From assembly GCF_001687365.1 (NCBI RefSeq), contig NZ_LGLV01000010.1:186001-250000 (forward strand): a stretch of 64,000 bases of DNA, written 5' to 3'. Below are positions 1-9,028 of this stretch, in pieces. The translations under genes and the position numbers were made by a program. Origin of the DNA: Pararhizobium polonicum. Lineage in GTDB: Bacteria > Pseudomonadota > Alphaproteobacteria > Rhizobiales > Rhizobiaceae. A model generated the notes under the pieces. That model made no database searches, was not told the origin of the DNA, and was given only the letters and a program-made list of their open reading frames with translations. Positions within the stretch are counted from its first letter, which is position 1. Every line of letters begins with the position of its first letter.

Positions 1-825
1 AGCGACATCGGCGATGGCTCCGGATTGGATGCGGTGGGGATGGGTGAAAATCTCGAAATCGGCGCCGCGCACCAAGGCGATCAGCGTCATGCCGGCCTCG
101 TCCGCCGTGCGGATGGCCAGTGCCGTTGGGGCAGAGATGGCAATGATGAAAGGGCTGCCGATGATGGCGGTCTTCTGCACCATCTCGACCGAGACACGGC
201 TGGTGACGACGACGGCGCCGGTTGATCCAGCATGCCCGGCGCGTGCCGCGGCACCCACCAGCTTGTCGAGGGCATTGTGACGGCCGACATCCTCGCGCAC
301 CGCGATCAGCCCCTTGCCGGGCACGTAGAAGCCTGCGCCATGCACGGCGCGGGTTTCGAAATGCAGCGGCTGCTGGCCGTTGAGCAATGCGACAGCCTCG
401 ACGATCTGCTGTTGCGACAGCCGCAGCGGCGAGCCTGAAACGGATGGCGTCTTGCGCACCGCCTGTTCGATCGATTCGATGCCGCAAAGGCCGCAGCCGA
501 CGGGCCCTGCCATATGGCGACGGCGGGCGGTGAGCGCGGCGTTCTGTTCGTCCCGGAGCATGATCTGCAGGTCGATACCCTTGTCGTCAGGAACGGCTTC
601 GATCGATTCGATCTCGGAGGGATCGGCAATGATCCCTTCCGTCAGGCTGAATCCGACGGCAAAATCCTCGAAATCTCCCGGTGTCGCCATCATCACCGCA
701 TGGGTGGAGCCGCCATAGGAAAAGGCGACCGGGGTTTCTTCGGGAACGACGCGGGAGCCGGTGGAAAGCGTGCCGTTGCGGTGGGCGGTCTCGGGGACGG
801 TTTGGGTGAGTTTGAATGGGGTCAT
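1..825 (-). CDS. fdhD: Formate dehydrogenase accessory sulfurtransferase FdhD (3' end cut by window edge)
   Basis: FdhD (called FdsC in fds operons) passes sulfur to the molybdenum cofactor of formate dehydrogenase and is needed for its activity. The reading frame starts at the ATG at 825 and stays open for 275 codons to base 1, so the C-terminus is lost, probably only a few residues given a usual length near 270-280. The sulfur-carrying Cys-x-x-Cys loop is CGLC at residues 111-114. REDVGRHNALDK, a hallmark of the family, follows further on. It is the fourth gene of fdsG-fdsB-fdsA-fdhD, separated from fdsA by a palindromic repeat. In related operons the small subunit gene fdsD follows, which would lie outside this window. 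Confidence 0.93.
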   Translation of the reverse strand, partial: MTPFKLTQTVPETAHRNGTLSTGSRVVPEETPVAFSYGGSTHAVMMATPGDFEDFAVGFSLTEGIIADPSEIESIEAVPDDKGIDLQIMLRDEQNAALTARRRHMAGPVGCGLCGIESIEQAVRKTPSVSGSPLRLSQQQIVEAVALLNGQQPLHFETRAVHGAGFYVPGKGLIAVREDVGRHNALDKLVGAAARAGHAGSTGAVVVTSRVSVEMVQKTAIIGSPFIIAISAPTALAIRTADEAGMTLIALVRGADFEIFTHPHRIQSGAIADVA

Positions 826-839
826 GCGCCTTGCTCCCT

Positions 840-953
840 CTTCTCCCCAGTGGGGAGAAGGTGGTGCGCGGTGCCGGACGAGGGAGTTCGCAGCGCACAC
901 CCCAGCCAATCTCCCCCCGTGTGGGGGAGATGTCCCGAAGGGACAGAGGGGGG
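840..953. repeat. Palindromic intergenic mosaic repeat between fdsA and fdhD
   Basis: Three hairpins follow one another: CTTCTCCCC/GGGGAGAAG at 840-860, ATCTCCCCC/GGGGGAGAT at 909-931 and TGTCCC-GAA-GGGACA at 931-945, ending in a G-run. The last two recur almost letter for letter at about 61688-61732. This fits the intergenic mosaic elements known from Rhizobiaceae (RIME-like). The family name is my inference. It is transcribed within the fds operon. Confidence 0.75.
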
Positions 954-981
954 GATTTGCCACAAACGCATCATTGCAACT

Positions 982-3861
982 CTACTCCGCCGCCTCCAGC
1001 TTGCCGGCGATGCGGCGCGAGTGGCGGGCCTGTTCGTCGTAATCGACCTGCCACTGCGACGGGCCGTTCGACGGTGATATCTGCACGGCCGTCACCTTAT
1101 ATTCCGGACAGTTGGTTGCCCAGTCGGAGAAATCGGTGGTGATGACGTTGGCCTGCGTCGTCGGGTGGTGGAAGGTGGTGTAGACGACGCCGGGTGCCAC
1201 ACGTTCGGTGATCAGCGCCCGCAGCGTCGTATCGCCGGAGCGGCTTTGCAATTTCACCCAATCGCCGTCGCGCACGCCGCGCATCTCGGCGTCGTTCGGG
1301 TGGATTTCCAGCCGGTCTTCCTCGTGCCAGACGACATTCTCCGTGCGCCGCGTCTGGGCGCCGACATTGTACTGGCTGAGAATGCGGCCGGTGGTGAGCA
1401 GCAGCGGGAAGCGAGGACCGGTCTTTTCGTCGGTCGCGACATATTCGGTGCGGATGAACTTACCCTTGCCGCGCACGAAGCCGTTAATATGCATGATCGG
1501 CGAGCCGAGCGGCGCCTTCTCGTTGCAGGGCCACTGCACCGAGCCCATCTTTTCCAGATAGTCATAGGAGACCATGGCAAAGCTCGGTGTCGTGGCGGCG
1601 ATCTCGTCCATGATTTCGGATGGATGGCTGTAGTTCCAGTTCAGGCCCATCGCCTGCGCCAGCTTCTGCGTCACCTCCCAGTCGGCATAGCCGTTGCGTG
1701 GCGTCATCACCTTGCGGACGCGGTTGATGCGGCGCTCGGCATTGGTGAAGGTGCCGTCCTTTTCCAAGAAGGTTGAGCCCGGCAGGAAGACATGGGCGTA
1801 GTTGGCGGTTTCGTTGAGGAACAGGTCCTGCACCACGACGCATTCCATGGCGGCGAGGCCGGCCTGCACATGCTTGGTGTCCGGGTCGGACTGGAGGATG
1901 TCCTCGCCCTGGATGTAGATACCCTTGAACGAACCATCGACGGCGGCGTCCAGCATGTTGGGGATGCGCAGGCCCGGTTCGTTGGAGATGGTCACGCCCC
2001 AGAGCTTTTCGAAGGTCTCGCGGGTCGCATCGTCGGAGACGTGGCGGTAGCCCGGCAGCTCATGCGGGAAGGAGCCCATGTCGCAGGCGCCCTGAACGTT
2101 GTTCTGGCCGCGCAGCGGGTTCACGCCGACGCCCGGGCGGCCGATATTGCCGGTCGCCATGGCAAGGTTGGCGATCGCCATCACCGTCGTCGATCCCTGG
2201 CTGTGCTCGGTGACGCCGAGGCCGTAATAGATCGAGCCGTTGCCGCCGGTGGCAAACAGGCGGGCGGCGCCCCTGATTTCCTCGGCTGGAACACCGGAGA
2301 GCTTTTCGACCTCTTCCGGGCTGTGGTGCGGCTCGGCGACGAAGGCAGCCCAGTCCTCGAACTCCGACCAGTCGCAGCGTTCGCGGATGAACTTTTCGTC
2401 GTAGAGGCCTTCCGTCACGATGACATGGGCCAGCGCGGTGACCACGGCGACATTGGTGCCGGGGCGCAACGGCAGGTGATGCGATGCCTTGATATGCGGC
2501 GAGGAGACCATATTGGTGCGGCGCGGGTCGATCACGATCAGCTTGGCGCCCTGGCGCAGGCGCTTCTTCAGCCGCGAGGCAAAGACCGGGTGCCCGTCGG
2601 TGGGGTTGGCGCCGATGATGATGACGACATCGGTGTGTTCGACCGAATCGAAATTCTGCGTGCCGGCCGATGTGCCGAAGGTGGCGCCGAGGCCGTAGCC
2701 GGTCGGCGAGTGGCAGACGCGGGCACAGGTATCGACATTGTTGTTGCCGAAACCGGCGCGAATCAGCTTCTGGACGAGGTAGGTTTCCTCGTTGGTGCAG
2801 CGCGACGAGGTAATGCCGCCGACCGATTCGCGGCCGTATTGGTATTGCAGGCGGCGGAATTCGCCGGCCGTGTGAGCGAGCGCCTCTTCCCAGCTGACTT
2901 CGCGCCAGGGATCGGTGATCTTTTCGCGGATCATCGGGTTGAGAATGCGTTCCTTGTGGGTCGAGTAACCATAGGCGAAGCGCCCCTTGACGCAGGAATG
3001 GCCGCGATTGGCCTGTCCGTCCTTCCAGGGCACCATGCGCACCAGTTCCTCGCCACGCATTTCGGCCTTGAAGGAGCAGCCAACGCCGCAATAGGCGCAG
3101 GTGGTGACGACCGAATGCTCCGGCTGGCCGATGGCGATGACGGATTTTTCCGTGAGCGTCGCGGTCGGGCAGGCCTGCACGCAGGCGCCGCAGGAAACGC
3201 ATTCCGATTCCAGGAAATTCTCATGCATGCCGGGCGAGACGCGGGAGCCGAAACCGCGGCCTTCGATGGTCAGCGCAAACGTGCCCTGAACCTCTTCGCA
3301 GGCGCGCACGCAGCGCGAACAGACGATGCATTTCGAGGGATCATAGGTGAAATAGGGGTTCGATTCGTCCTTCGGCATCCACTTGGCGTTGATGTCGCCA
3401 TTGCTGCGCGCCTTGACGTGGTTGTCGCCCTCGTAGCCATAGCGCACATCGCGCAAGCCGACGGCGCCGGCCATGTCCTGCAGTTCGCAGTCGCCATTGG
3501 CAGCACAGGTCAGACAGTCGAGCGGGTGGTCGGAGATATAAAGCTCCATCACACCCTTGCGGATGTCCTTCAGCCGGCTCGTCTGGGTATGGACGGTGAT
3601 GCCGGGGGCGACGGGCGTGGTGCAGGAGGCCGGCGTACCGTTGCGGCCTTCGATTTCCACGAGACAGAGGCGGCAGGAGCCGAAGGCATCGACCATGTCG
3701 GTGGCGCAGAGCTTCGGCACCTGGATACCGGCCTCCATCGAGGCCCGCATGATCGAGGTGCCCTCGGGCACGGTGATCTCGTTGCCATCGATGGTGAGTG
3801 TGACCATCTTTTCCGAGCGGGAGGCGGGGGTGCCGAAGTCGATTTCAGAGACGAGGGGCAT
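982..3861 (-). CDS. fdsA: NAD-dependent formate dehydrogenase, molybdenum catalytic subunit FdsA
   Basis: Catalytic alpha subunit (959 aa) of a soluble NAD-linked formate dehydrogenase that oxidises formate to CO2. The ATG at 3861 is chosen because AGGAGG lies just upstream; the frame opens further up but without a ribosome site. The N-terminal ferredoxin-like domain has cysteines 52, 63, 66 and 80 for a [2Fe-2S] centre, then a HPLDCLTC segment. Two [4Fe-4S] sets follow at 178/181/184/188 and 221/224/227/231. The Mo-domain cluster uses 255/258/262/290. The catalytic residue is Cys383 followed by His384 (ARVCHSPTG), so this is a cysteine enzyme, not a selenocysteine one. It follows fdsB after a 216-base gap that holds a palindromic repeat. 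Confidence 0.97.
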   Translation of the reverse strand: MPLVSEIDFGTPASRSEKMVTLTIDGNEITVPEGTSIMRASMEAGIQVPKLCATDMVDAFGSCRLCLVEIEGRNGTPASCTTPVAPGITVHTQTSRLKDIRKGVMELYISDHPLDCLTCAANGDCELQDMAGAVGLRDVRYGYEGDNHVKARSNGDINAKWMPKDESNPYFTYDPSKCIVCSRCVRACEEVQGTFALTIEGRGFGSRVSPGMHENFLESECVSCGACVQACPTATLTEKSVIAIGQPEHSVVTTCAYCGVGCSFKAEMRGEELVRMVPWKDGQANRGHSCVKGRFAYGYSTHKERILNPMIREKITDPWREVSWEEALAHTAGEFRRLQYQYGRESVGGITSSRCTNEETYLVQKLIRAGFGNNNVDTCARVCHSPTGYGLGATFGTSAGTQNFDSVEHTDVVIIIGANPTDGHPVFASRLKKRLRQGAKLIVIDPRRTNMVSSPHIKASHHLPLRPGTNVAVVTALAHVIVTEGLYDEKFIRERCDWSEFEDWAAFVAEPHHSPEEVEKLSGVPAEEIRGAARLFATGGNGSIYYGLGVTEHSQGSTTVMAIANLAMATGNIGRPGVGVNPLRGQNNVQGACDMGSFPHELPGYRHVSDDATRETFEKLWGVTISNEPGLRIPNMLDAAVDGSFKGIYIQGEDILQSDPDTKHVQAGLAAMECVVVQDLFLNETANYAHVFLPGSTFLEKDGTFTNAERRINRVRKVMTPRNGYADWEVTQKLAQAMGLNWNYSHPSEIMDEIAATTPSFAMVSYDYLEKMGSVQWPCNEKAPLGSPIMHINGFVRGKGKFIRTEYVATDEKTGPRFPLLLTTGRILSQYNVGAQTRRTENVVWHEEDRLEIHPNDAEMRGVRDGDWVKLQSRSGDTTLRALITERVAPGVVYTTFHHPTTQANVITTDFSDWATNCPEYKVTAVQISPSNGPSQWQVDYDEQARHSRRIAGKLEAAE

Positions 3862-3916
3862 GGAGGGCCTCCTGTGTGGATGTCGCGGCGAGATTTCTTT
3901 TTGAAAGTGGGGAGAA

Positions 3917-4066
3917 GACCCCTCCCCAACCCCTCCCCACAAGGGGGAGGGACTTAACCAGCGGTACTGTCCGCGAGCGATTAATCAATGTAACGCGTGA
4001 AGTTGCCGCGGGCCGAGCCCTCCCCCTTGTGGGGAGGGCGGCGAGCAAAGCGAGCGGGAGGGGTTT
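3917..4066. repeat. Palindromic intergenic mosaic repeat between fdsB and fdsA
   Basis: Two long arms face each other: the left ends in CCCTCCCCACAAGGGGGAGGG-type sequence at 3931-3951, and its inverted partner lies at 4018-4038. CCCCTCCC also recurs at the outer edges (about 3919 and 4058). The whole can fold into a large cruciform or RNA hairpin. It resembles the repeat at 62131-62249 in its C-run/G-run core. Confidence 0.72.
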
Positions 4067-4077
4067 TGTTGTCACGC

Positions 4078-5649
4078 TCATTCCGCCGCCTCCACCAAAG
4101 GCACTGGCCGGAAATCGTCCGGGAAATGGTTCATGGCGCTTGTCACCGGATAGGGCGTGAAACCGCCGAGCGCGCAGAGCGAGCCGAATTTCATCGTGTT
4201 GCAGAGGTCGGCGAGCAGCGTGAGGTTCTTTTCCGGCTCGATGCCTTGCGCGATCTTGTCGGCGGTCTCGACGCCGCGGGTGGAGCCGATGCGGCAGGGG
4301 GTGCATTTGCCGCAGGATTCGACGGCGCAGAACTCCATGGCAAAGCGGGCCTGTTTCAGCATGTCGGCGGTGTCGTCGAAGACGGTAATGCCGGCATGGC
4401 CGATGAGGCCATCCTTCGCAGCAAAGGCTTCGTAATCGAACGGCGTATCGAACAGCGCGCGCGGGAAATAGGCGCCGAGCGGGCCGCCGACCTGAACGGC
4501 CTTGACCGGCCGTCCGGTGGCCGTGCCGCCGCCGATCTCGTCGACGATCTGGCCGAGCGTCAGGCCGAAGGCTGCTTCGTAAAGCCCACCATATTTGACA
4601 TTGCCGGCGATCTGGATCGGGATGGTGCCGCGCGAGCGGCCCATGCCGAAATCCTTGTAGAACACCGGCCCCTTGTCCATGATGATGGGCACCGAGGCGA
4701 GCGAGATGACGTTGTTGATCACGGTCGGACAGCCGAACAGGCCCTTGTGAGCCGGAAGCGGCGGCTTGGCGCGGACGATGCCACGCTTGCCTTCCAGGCT
4801 GTTGAGCAGCGCTGTTTCCTCGCCGCAGACATAGGCGCCGGCTCCAGTGCGGATTTCGATGTCGAAAGCCTTGCCCGAGCCGAGCACAGAACTGCCCAGA
4901 ATGCCTGCCTCGCGGGCGATCTCGACGGCTTGCGTCATCGTTGCGATGGCGTGCGGATATTCCGAGCGGATATAGACGAAGCCCTTGGTCGCGCCGGTCG
5001 CGATGCCTGCTATCGCCATACCCTCGATCAGCACGAAGGGGTCACCTTCCATGATCATCCGGTCGGCGAAGGTGCCGCTATCGCCCTCGTCGGCGTTGCA
5101 GACGATATATTTGCGGTCGCCCTTCTCAACGTTGATGGGGGCGTCGAGAACTGTCTTCCATTTGATCCCGGTCGGGAAACCCGCGCCGCCGCGGCCGCGC
5201 AGGCCGCTTTCGGTGACCTGCGCCACCACATCGGCCGATGTCATCGCCACCGCCTTGGCCAGGCCCTTCAGGCCGTCATGGGCCCGGTAGTCATCCAGCG
5301 ATAGCGGATCGACGATGCCGCATCGGGCAAAGGTCAGGCGCGTCTGGTTTTTCAGGAACGGCAGTTCCTCGGTCTTCCCGAGACAGAGGGCGTGATTGCC
5401 GCCGGTGGCGAGGCCGGCGTCGAGCAGGGACGCTATATCGGAGACTTTCACCGGGCCATAGGCGATCCGGCCCTCGGCCGTCTCGACCTCGATCATCGGC
5501 TCCAGCCAGTGCAGGCCGCGCGAGCCGTTGCGCACGAGCGTGACATCCAGCCCGCGCGTCTCGACTTCACCGGCGAGCGCCTTGGCGACCCGATCGGCGC
5601 CGAGGGCCAATGCGGCTGCATCTCTGGGAACGAAAATCCTGACGGTCAT
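4078..5649 (-). CDS. fdsB: NAD-dependent formate dehydrogenase, FMN/NADH-binding subunit FdsB
   Basis: Diaphorase beta subunit (523 aa), homologous to NuoF of complex I, which passes electrons from FdsA to NAD. Residues 1 to about 110 look like the thioredoxin-like ferredoxin domain that is fused to FdsB proteins. The NADH/FMN region follows, with GLRGRGGAGFPTG at 149-161 and CNADEGDSGTF at 184-194. The C-terminal [4Fe-4S] ligands are Cys446, Cys449, Cys452 (SCGKCTPC) and Cys492. Its ATG overlaps the fdsG stop codon (ATGA), so the two are translationally coupled. Confidence 0.96.
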   Translation of the reverse strand: MTVRIFVPRDAAALALGADRVAKALAGEVETRGLDVTLVRNGSRGLHWLEPMIEVETAEGRIAYGPVKVSDIASLLDAGLATGGNHALCLGKTEELPFLKNQTRLTFARCGIVDPLSLDDYRAHDGLKGLAKAVAMTSADVVAQVTESGLRGRGGAGFPTGIKWKTVLDAPINVEKGDRKYIVCNADEGDSGTFADRMIMEGDPFVLIEGMAIAGIATGATKGFVYIRSEYPHAIATMTQAVEIAREAGILGSSVLGSGKAFDIEIRTGAGAYVCGEETALLNSLEGKRGIVRAKPPLPAHKGLFGCPTVINNVISLASVPIIMDKGPVFYKDFGMGRSRGTIPIQIAGNVKYGGLYEAAFGLTLGQIVDEIGGGTATGRPVKAVQVGGPLGAYFPRALFDTPFDYEAFAAKDGLIGHAGITVFDDTADMLKQARFAMEFCAVESCGKCTPCRIGSTRGVETADKIAQGIEPEKNLTLLADLCNTMKFGSLCALGGFTPYPVTSAMNHFPDDFRPVPLVEAAE

Positions 5650-6125
5650 GCGCGCACCTCCGCAACGAGGTCACGCACCGCATCCGCATCGAGCCGCCCG
5701 TGCACCTCGCCGTCGAGCATCGCGGCGGGTGCGGTGGAACAGAGCCCGAGACAATAGACGGGTTCCAGCGTCACCGAGCCATCCAGCGTCGTCTGGTGAA
5801 AATCGATGCCGAGCAGCACTTTCACCCGTTCGGCCAGAGCGTCGCCGCCCATCGACTGGCAGGCTTCGGCGCGACAGAGTTTCAGCACATGCCGCCCGGC
5901 CGGATGGTCGCGATAGTCGTGGTAGAAGGTGACGACGCCGTGGACTTCGGCGCGGGACAGATTGAGTTCGCGGGCAATGACCGGCAGGGCTTCCTGCGGC
6001 ACATAGCCGAACTCGGCCTGGATCTCGTGCAGGATCGGCAGAAGCGGCCCTTCGAGCGACTTCATCTCGCTGACGATATCCAGCGTCCGGCTATCGATAT
6101 CACGGCTTGATAGATGCAGGTTCAA
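5646..6125 (-). CDS. fdsG: NAD-dependent formate dehydrogenase, [2Fe-2S] subunit FdsG
   Basis: Gamma subunit (159 aa), NuoE-like, carrying one [2Fe-2S] cluster in the electron path of formate dehydrogenase. The ligands are Cys84, Cys89, Cys125 and Cys129, in the usual C-x4-C and C-x3-C spacing. The start codon is TTG at 6125. It is preceded by GGGAGG eight bases upstream, and no ATG lies in a suitable place. It is the first gene of the fds operon. The 211-base leader between it and the LysR gene holds two dyads that could be regulator sites. Confidence 0.95.
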   Translation of the reverse strand: MNLHLSSRDIDSRTLDIVSEMKSLEGPLLPILHEIQAEFGYVPQEALPVIARELNLSRAEVHGVVTFYHDYRDHPAGRHVLKLCRAEACQSMGGDALAERVKVLLGIDFHQTTLDGSVTLEPVYCLGLCSTAPAAMLDGEVHGRLDADAVRDLVAEVRA

Positions 6126-6249
6126 CGTTCAGACCTCCCGAACTGAAACGAACAATCGGTTGCGGTCTGCGGCCCCACGGATGAAATGATGCCCCCTCCA
6201 GAACATCGTTACATCCGGCGCCTTGCCTGATAAGGCAGACGAAAACGGT

Positions 6250-6271
6250 TTTGCAGTCCGCGCACTGCAAA
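6250..6271. promoter_or_regulatory. Candidate LysR (FdsR-type) operator upstream of fdsG
   Basis: A perfect inverted repeat TTTGCAGT (6250-6257) / ACTGCAAA (6264-6271) with a six-base spacer lies about 125 bases upstream of the fdsG start, in the gap after the LysR gene. A second dyad TGCCT-GATA-AGGCA lies at 6224-6237, nearer to fdsG. LysR proteins bind interrupted dyads of this size. On the minus strand no T-run follows, which argues against a terminator. The assignment is inferred from position. Confidence 0.5.
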
Positions 6272-6336
6272 GCAGGGTGTCAGCAGCCAGCGAACCGGTC
6301 AATAGGCCTGTTCCGTTAAGCGATAGGTGTTTTCTA

Positions 6337-7230
6337 TCAAAGCGCCTGAGCGTCGGCCAGAATGCGCGCTTCATGCAGCAACGCCGAGACGAGGGGGGTG
6401 AACGGTTCGCGGTGTGTCGCGACCAGCCCGACGGTGTGCCGGGCGTCGGGCTCGATGATCGGGATGAGTTTTATTTCGTCATGAAAGCCGAACGATTTCG
6501 CGACGTTATATGGCATGATGCTGGCCCAGTGGCCGGTGCGTACATGGGAAAACAAGACGATCATCGAGTTGGATTCGAGCGTCGGCGATACAGTCACACC
6601 GGCTTCTGTGAAATGCTGGTTGATGATGCGCCGGTTCTGCATGTCGGCGGTCAATAGACAAAGTCGAATGCCGCCGATTTCCTTCCAGGTCACGGTTTCG
6701 CGATCCGCCAGCTCCGTGCCTGCCGCCGTCACCAGATGATAGCGCTCCACCTGCAAGGGTACGCTGGTGACCCGTCCCAGCGGTTCGTTTTCCAGATAGG
6801 TCAGCCCCGCATCGATCTCAAGATTTTCCAGAAGACCGAGGATTTTCAGCGATGTGGTCGAGAGAACCGAGAAGGTCACCTCCGGATGCTTTTCCTGAAA
6901 CGGTCCGGTGATGCGCGGCACCATGGCAAGCGTGGTGGGCACCGCCGCCAGCCGGATATGGCCGACAAGCCCGCGCCGGGCGGCGCGCATTTCCTCGTGC
7001 ATGGTGCGGGAATCGCCGACGATCCGGCGGGCCCATTCCAGCACCCGCTGGCCTTCCGGCGTCAGGCTCTGGTAGCGCGAGCCGCGATTGACCAGCATGA
7101 CACCGAGCTGGTCCTCCAGTTGCTTGATCGCGGCCGACAGCGTCGGCTGGGTGATGCCGCAGAGTTCGGCGGCGCGGCCGAAATGCCGCTCCTGGGCAAG
7201 CGCGATGAAAAATTCCAGCTTGTCGATCAC
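6337..7230 (-). CDS. LysR-family transcriptional regulator of the formate dehydrogenase operon
   Basis: LysR-type regulator (297 aa) with an N-terminal winged helix-turn-helix (residues about 1-60, GRAAELCGITQPTLSAAIKQ-like recognition segment) and a C-terminal effector-binding domain. The start is a GTG at 7230 with GGGAGG ten bases upstream. It lies directly upstream of fdsG on the same strand, as FdsR/FdhR-type regulators do in related operons, so control by formate availability is likely but inferred. The SDR gene ends 36 bases upstream on the same strand, so some readthrough into this gene is possible. Confidence 0.88.
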   Translation of the reverse strand: MIDKLEFFIALAQERHFGRAAELCGITQPTLSAAIKQLEDQLGVMLVNRGSRYQSLTPEGQRVLEWARRIVGDSRTMHEEMRAARRGLVGHIRLAAVPTTLAMVPRITGPFQEKHPEVTFSVLSTTSLKILGLLENLEIDAGLTYLENEPLGRVTSVPLQVERYHLVTAAGTELADRETVTWKEIGGIRLCLLTADMQNRRIINQHFTEAGVTVSPTLESNSMIVLFSHVRTGHWASIMPYNVAKSFGFHDEIKLIPIIEPDARHTVGLVATHREPFTPLVSALLHEARILADAQAL

Positions 7231-7266
7231 GCGCTATAACCCTCCCGAATATCGTATTGTCTGCCC

Positions 7267-8037
7267 TTAGCAGATCAATTGTCCGCCGTTCACTTCCAAC
7301 ACCTGGCCGGTGATGTAACCGGACAGCGCGTTGGCGGCGAGGAACAGATAGGCGGGCGCGCAATCCTCCGCCGTGCCGAGTCGCTGCAACGGGATCGTCT
7401 TGCGGGTCGCCTCCAGCTTTTCGGCAGAGGAATAGCGCTCGTGGAAATCGGTGGTGATCGTGCCCGGCGAGACGCAATTGACCCGGATGCCCTCGGGCGC
7501 CAGTTCGCGGGCCAGCGCCTTGGAATAGGTCGAGACGAAGGCCTTGGTCGCCGAGTAGATCGCCGAGCCGGCACTGCCGCCGGTCAGCGCCGAGATCGAC
7601 ACGGTGTTGACGATGGCCGGATGCGTGCCGCGCCGCAGAAGCGGCAGCAGGGCGCGCGTCGTCTGCACCACGGCGGTCTGGTTCAGCTGTACCACCGTCT
7701 CATATTGCGCATCCGTCAGCTCGCCGGCGAGAAAGCGGCCGACCATCGTGCCGGCATTGTTGACGAGAACGTCGATCACCTGGAAGCGGGACGCGATACC
7801 GGCGGCCAGCAATTCGACCCCGCTTTGGGTGGAGAAATCGGCGTAGGAGAGAAAGGCCCGGCCTTCCGTCAGTGCCGCGTCGAGAAAATCGGGCAGCGGC
7901 TCGCGCGCCAGGCGTCCGCCATGCAGGTAGACGGTGGCGCCACAATCGAGAAACTGCCGCGCCACTTCCAGGCCGATGCCGCGTCCGGCTCCGGTGACGA
8001 CCACGTTCAGGCCTTTGAACAAGGATGGATGAAACAT
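7267..8037 (-). CDS. SDR-family NAD(P)-dependent oxidoreductase, divergent from glpR
   Basis: Short-chain dehydrogenase (256 aa, classical length). The cofactor motif is TGAGRGIG at residues 15-22, then NNAG, with the catalytic Ser and the YSATK Tyr/Lys pair in the middle. The ATG at 8037 is favoured by GGGAGG upstream. The substrate cannot be told from sequence. It is transcribed away from glpR across a shared leader with a 9-bp operator-like dyad, so it may belong to the GlpR regulon and act on a polyol or related alcohol. Confidence 0.85.
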   Translation of the reverse strand: MFHPSLFKGLNVVVTGAGRGIGLEVARQFLDCGATVYLHGGRLAREPLPDFLDAALTEGRAFLSYADFSTQSGVELLAAGIASRFQVIDVLVNNAGTMVGRFLAGELTDAQYETVVQLNQTAVVQTTRALLPLLRRGTHPAIVNTVSISALTGGSAGSAIYSATKAFVSTYSKALARELAPEGIRVNCVSPGTITTDFHERYSSAEKLEATRKTIPLQRLGTAEDCAPAYLFLAANALSGYITGQVLEVNGGQLIC

Positions 8038-8175
8038 AACGAATACCTCCCGCGGCCGACAGGCTGTCGCATGACGGCCTGAATTGCAACGCCGCAGCGC
8101 GCTCTTGTCTGCACAAGCGCTCAGGACAAGGGGTTCAGTTTCGAACCGCACGCCGCATTTATGAAATTGCGCTGC

Positions 8176-8208
8176 TTTCGTTTTTGCATATTATGAAACA
8201 AAACGAAA
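8176..8208. promoter_or_regulatory. Candidate GlpR (DeoR-family) operator between the SDR gene and glpR
   Basis: A perfect 9-bp inverted repeat TTTCGTTTT (8176-8184) / AAAACGAAA (8200-8208) with a 15-base spacer sits just before glpR. T/C/G-rich half-sites of the TTTCG type are typical for DeoR/GlpR regulators. It could control both divergent genes, giving autoregulation of glpR. Confidence 0.6.
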
Positions 8209-8226
8209 ATAACGGGAGGAATCTTC

Positions 8227-8991
8227 ATGTATCTGTCGGGCAGGCAGTCGGAAATCCTTGAGCTCGCCAAGACGGAAGGCCGGGTCCTCGTCGACGAACT
8301 GGCCGCGCGTTTTTCGGTGACGCCGCAGACCATTCGCAAGGATCTCAACGACTTGTGCGACGGACGGGTGCTGACGCGCATCCATGGCGGGGCGATTTTT
8401 CCGCGCGGCAACGAGAATGTGAAATACGAGGCCCGGCGGTCGATCGCGGCGCCGGAGAAGCAGGCGATCGGCCAGGCGGCCGCGGCGATGATCCCCAACA
8501 ATTCCTCGCTGTTCATCAATATCGGCACGACGACCGAAGCCGTCGGCGAAGCGCTGCTCGATCATACCGAACTGATGGTGATCACCAACAATATCAATGT
8601 TGCCAATCGTTTGCGGGTTTTTCCCTCGATCGAAGTGGTGATTGCCGGCGGCGTCGTGCGCGGGGCCGATGGCGGTATCGTCGGCGAGGCGGCGGTCGAT
8701 TTCATTCGCCAGTTCAAGGTGGACTATGCCGTCATCGGCGCGTCGGCGATCGATCACGACGGTGCGCTGCTCGATTTCGATTACCGCGAAGTGAAAGTCG
8801 CGCAGGCGATCATCGCCAATGCCCGCCATGTCATTCTCGTCTCCGATTCGACCAAGTTCGAACGCACGGCGCCCGTCAGGATCGGCCATATCACCCAGGT
8901 TCACACCTTCATTACCGATATGTGTCCGATCGAAAACGTACGTGCCATCTGCCAGGAGCAGGATGTCCGGCTGATCGAGACCTCGCGCTGA
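8227..8991 (+). CDS. glpR: DeoR-family transcriptional repressor GlpR of the glycerol locus
   Basis: DeoR-type regulator (254 aa): N-terminal winged helix-turn-helix (about residues 1-58, with FSVTPQTIRKDLNDLC) and a C-terminal sugar-phosphate-binding domain containing NIGTTTEA and VIGASAID. GGGAGGA precedes the ATG. In Rhizobium leguminosarum the same gene order glpRDSTPQUV is used for glycerol catabolism. GlpR proteins typically sense glycerol 3-phosphate. It is followed by glpD with 129 bases between, and that gap holds a phased set of TTCG half-sites. Confidence 0.92.
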   Translation: MYLSGRQSEILELAKTEGRVLVDELAARFSVTPQTIRKDLNDLCDGRVLTRIHGGAIFPRGNENVKYEARRSIAAPEKQAIGQAAAAMIPNNSSLFINIGTTTEAVGEALLDHTELMVITNNINVANRLRVFPSIEVVIAGGVVRGADGGIVGEAAVDFIRQFKVDYAVIGASAIDHDGALLDFDYREVKVAQAIIANARHVILVSDSTKFERTAPVRIGHITQVHTFITDMCPIENVRAICQEQDVRLIETSR

Positions 8992-9028
8992 CATTGCCGG
9001 TTTTTGTGCGGGCCGGGTTTCCCTCAAC

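Noticed and set aside
1792..3957. A 721-codon frame opposite fdsA
   Set aside because: It lies fully within fdsA, whose iron-sulfur motifs are certain. The predicted protein looks like antisense GC-rich translation with no family motifs.
6129..6374. An 81-codon frame upstream of fdsG
   Set aside because: It overlaps the end of the LysR gene, has no ribosome site, and covers the dyads of the fdsG leader.
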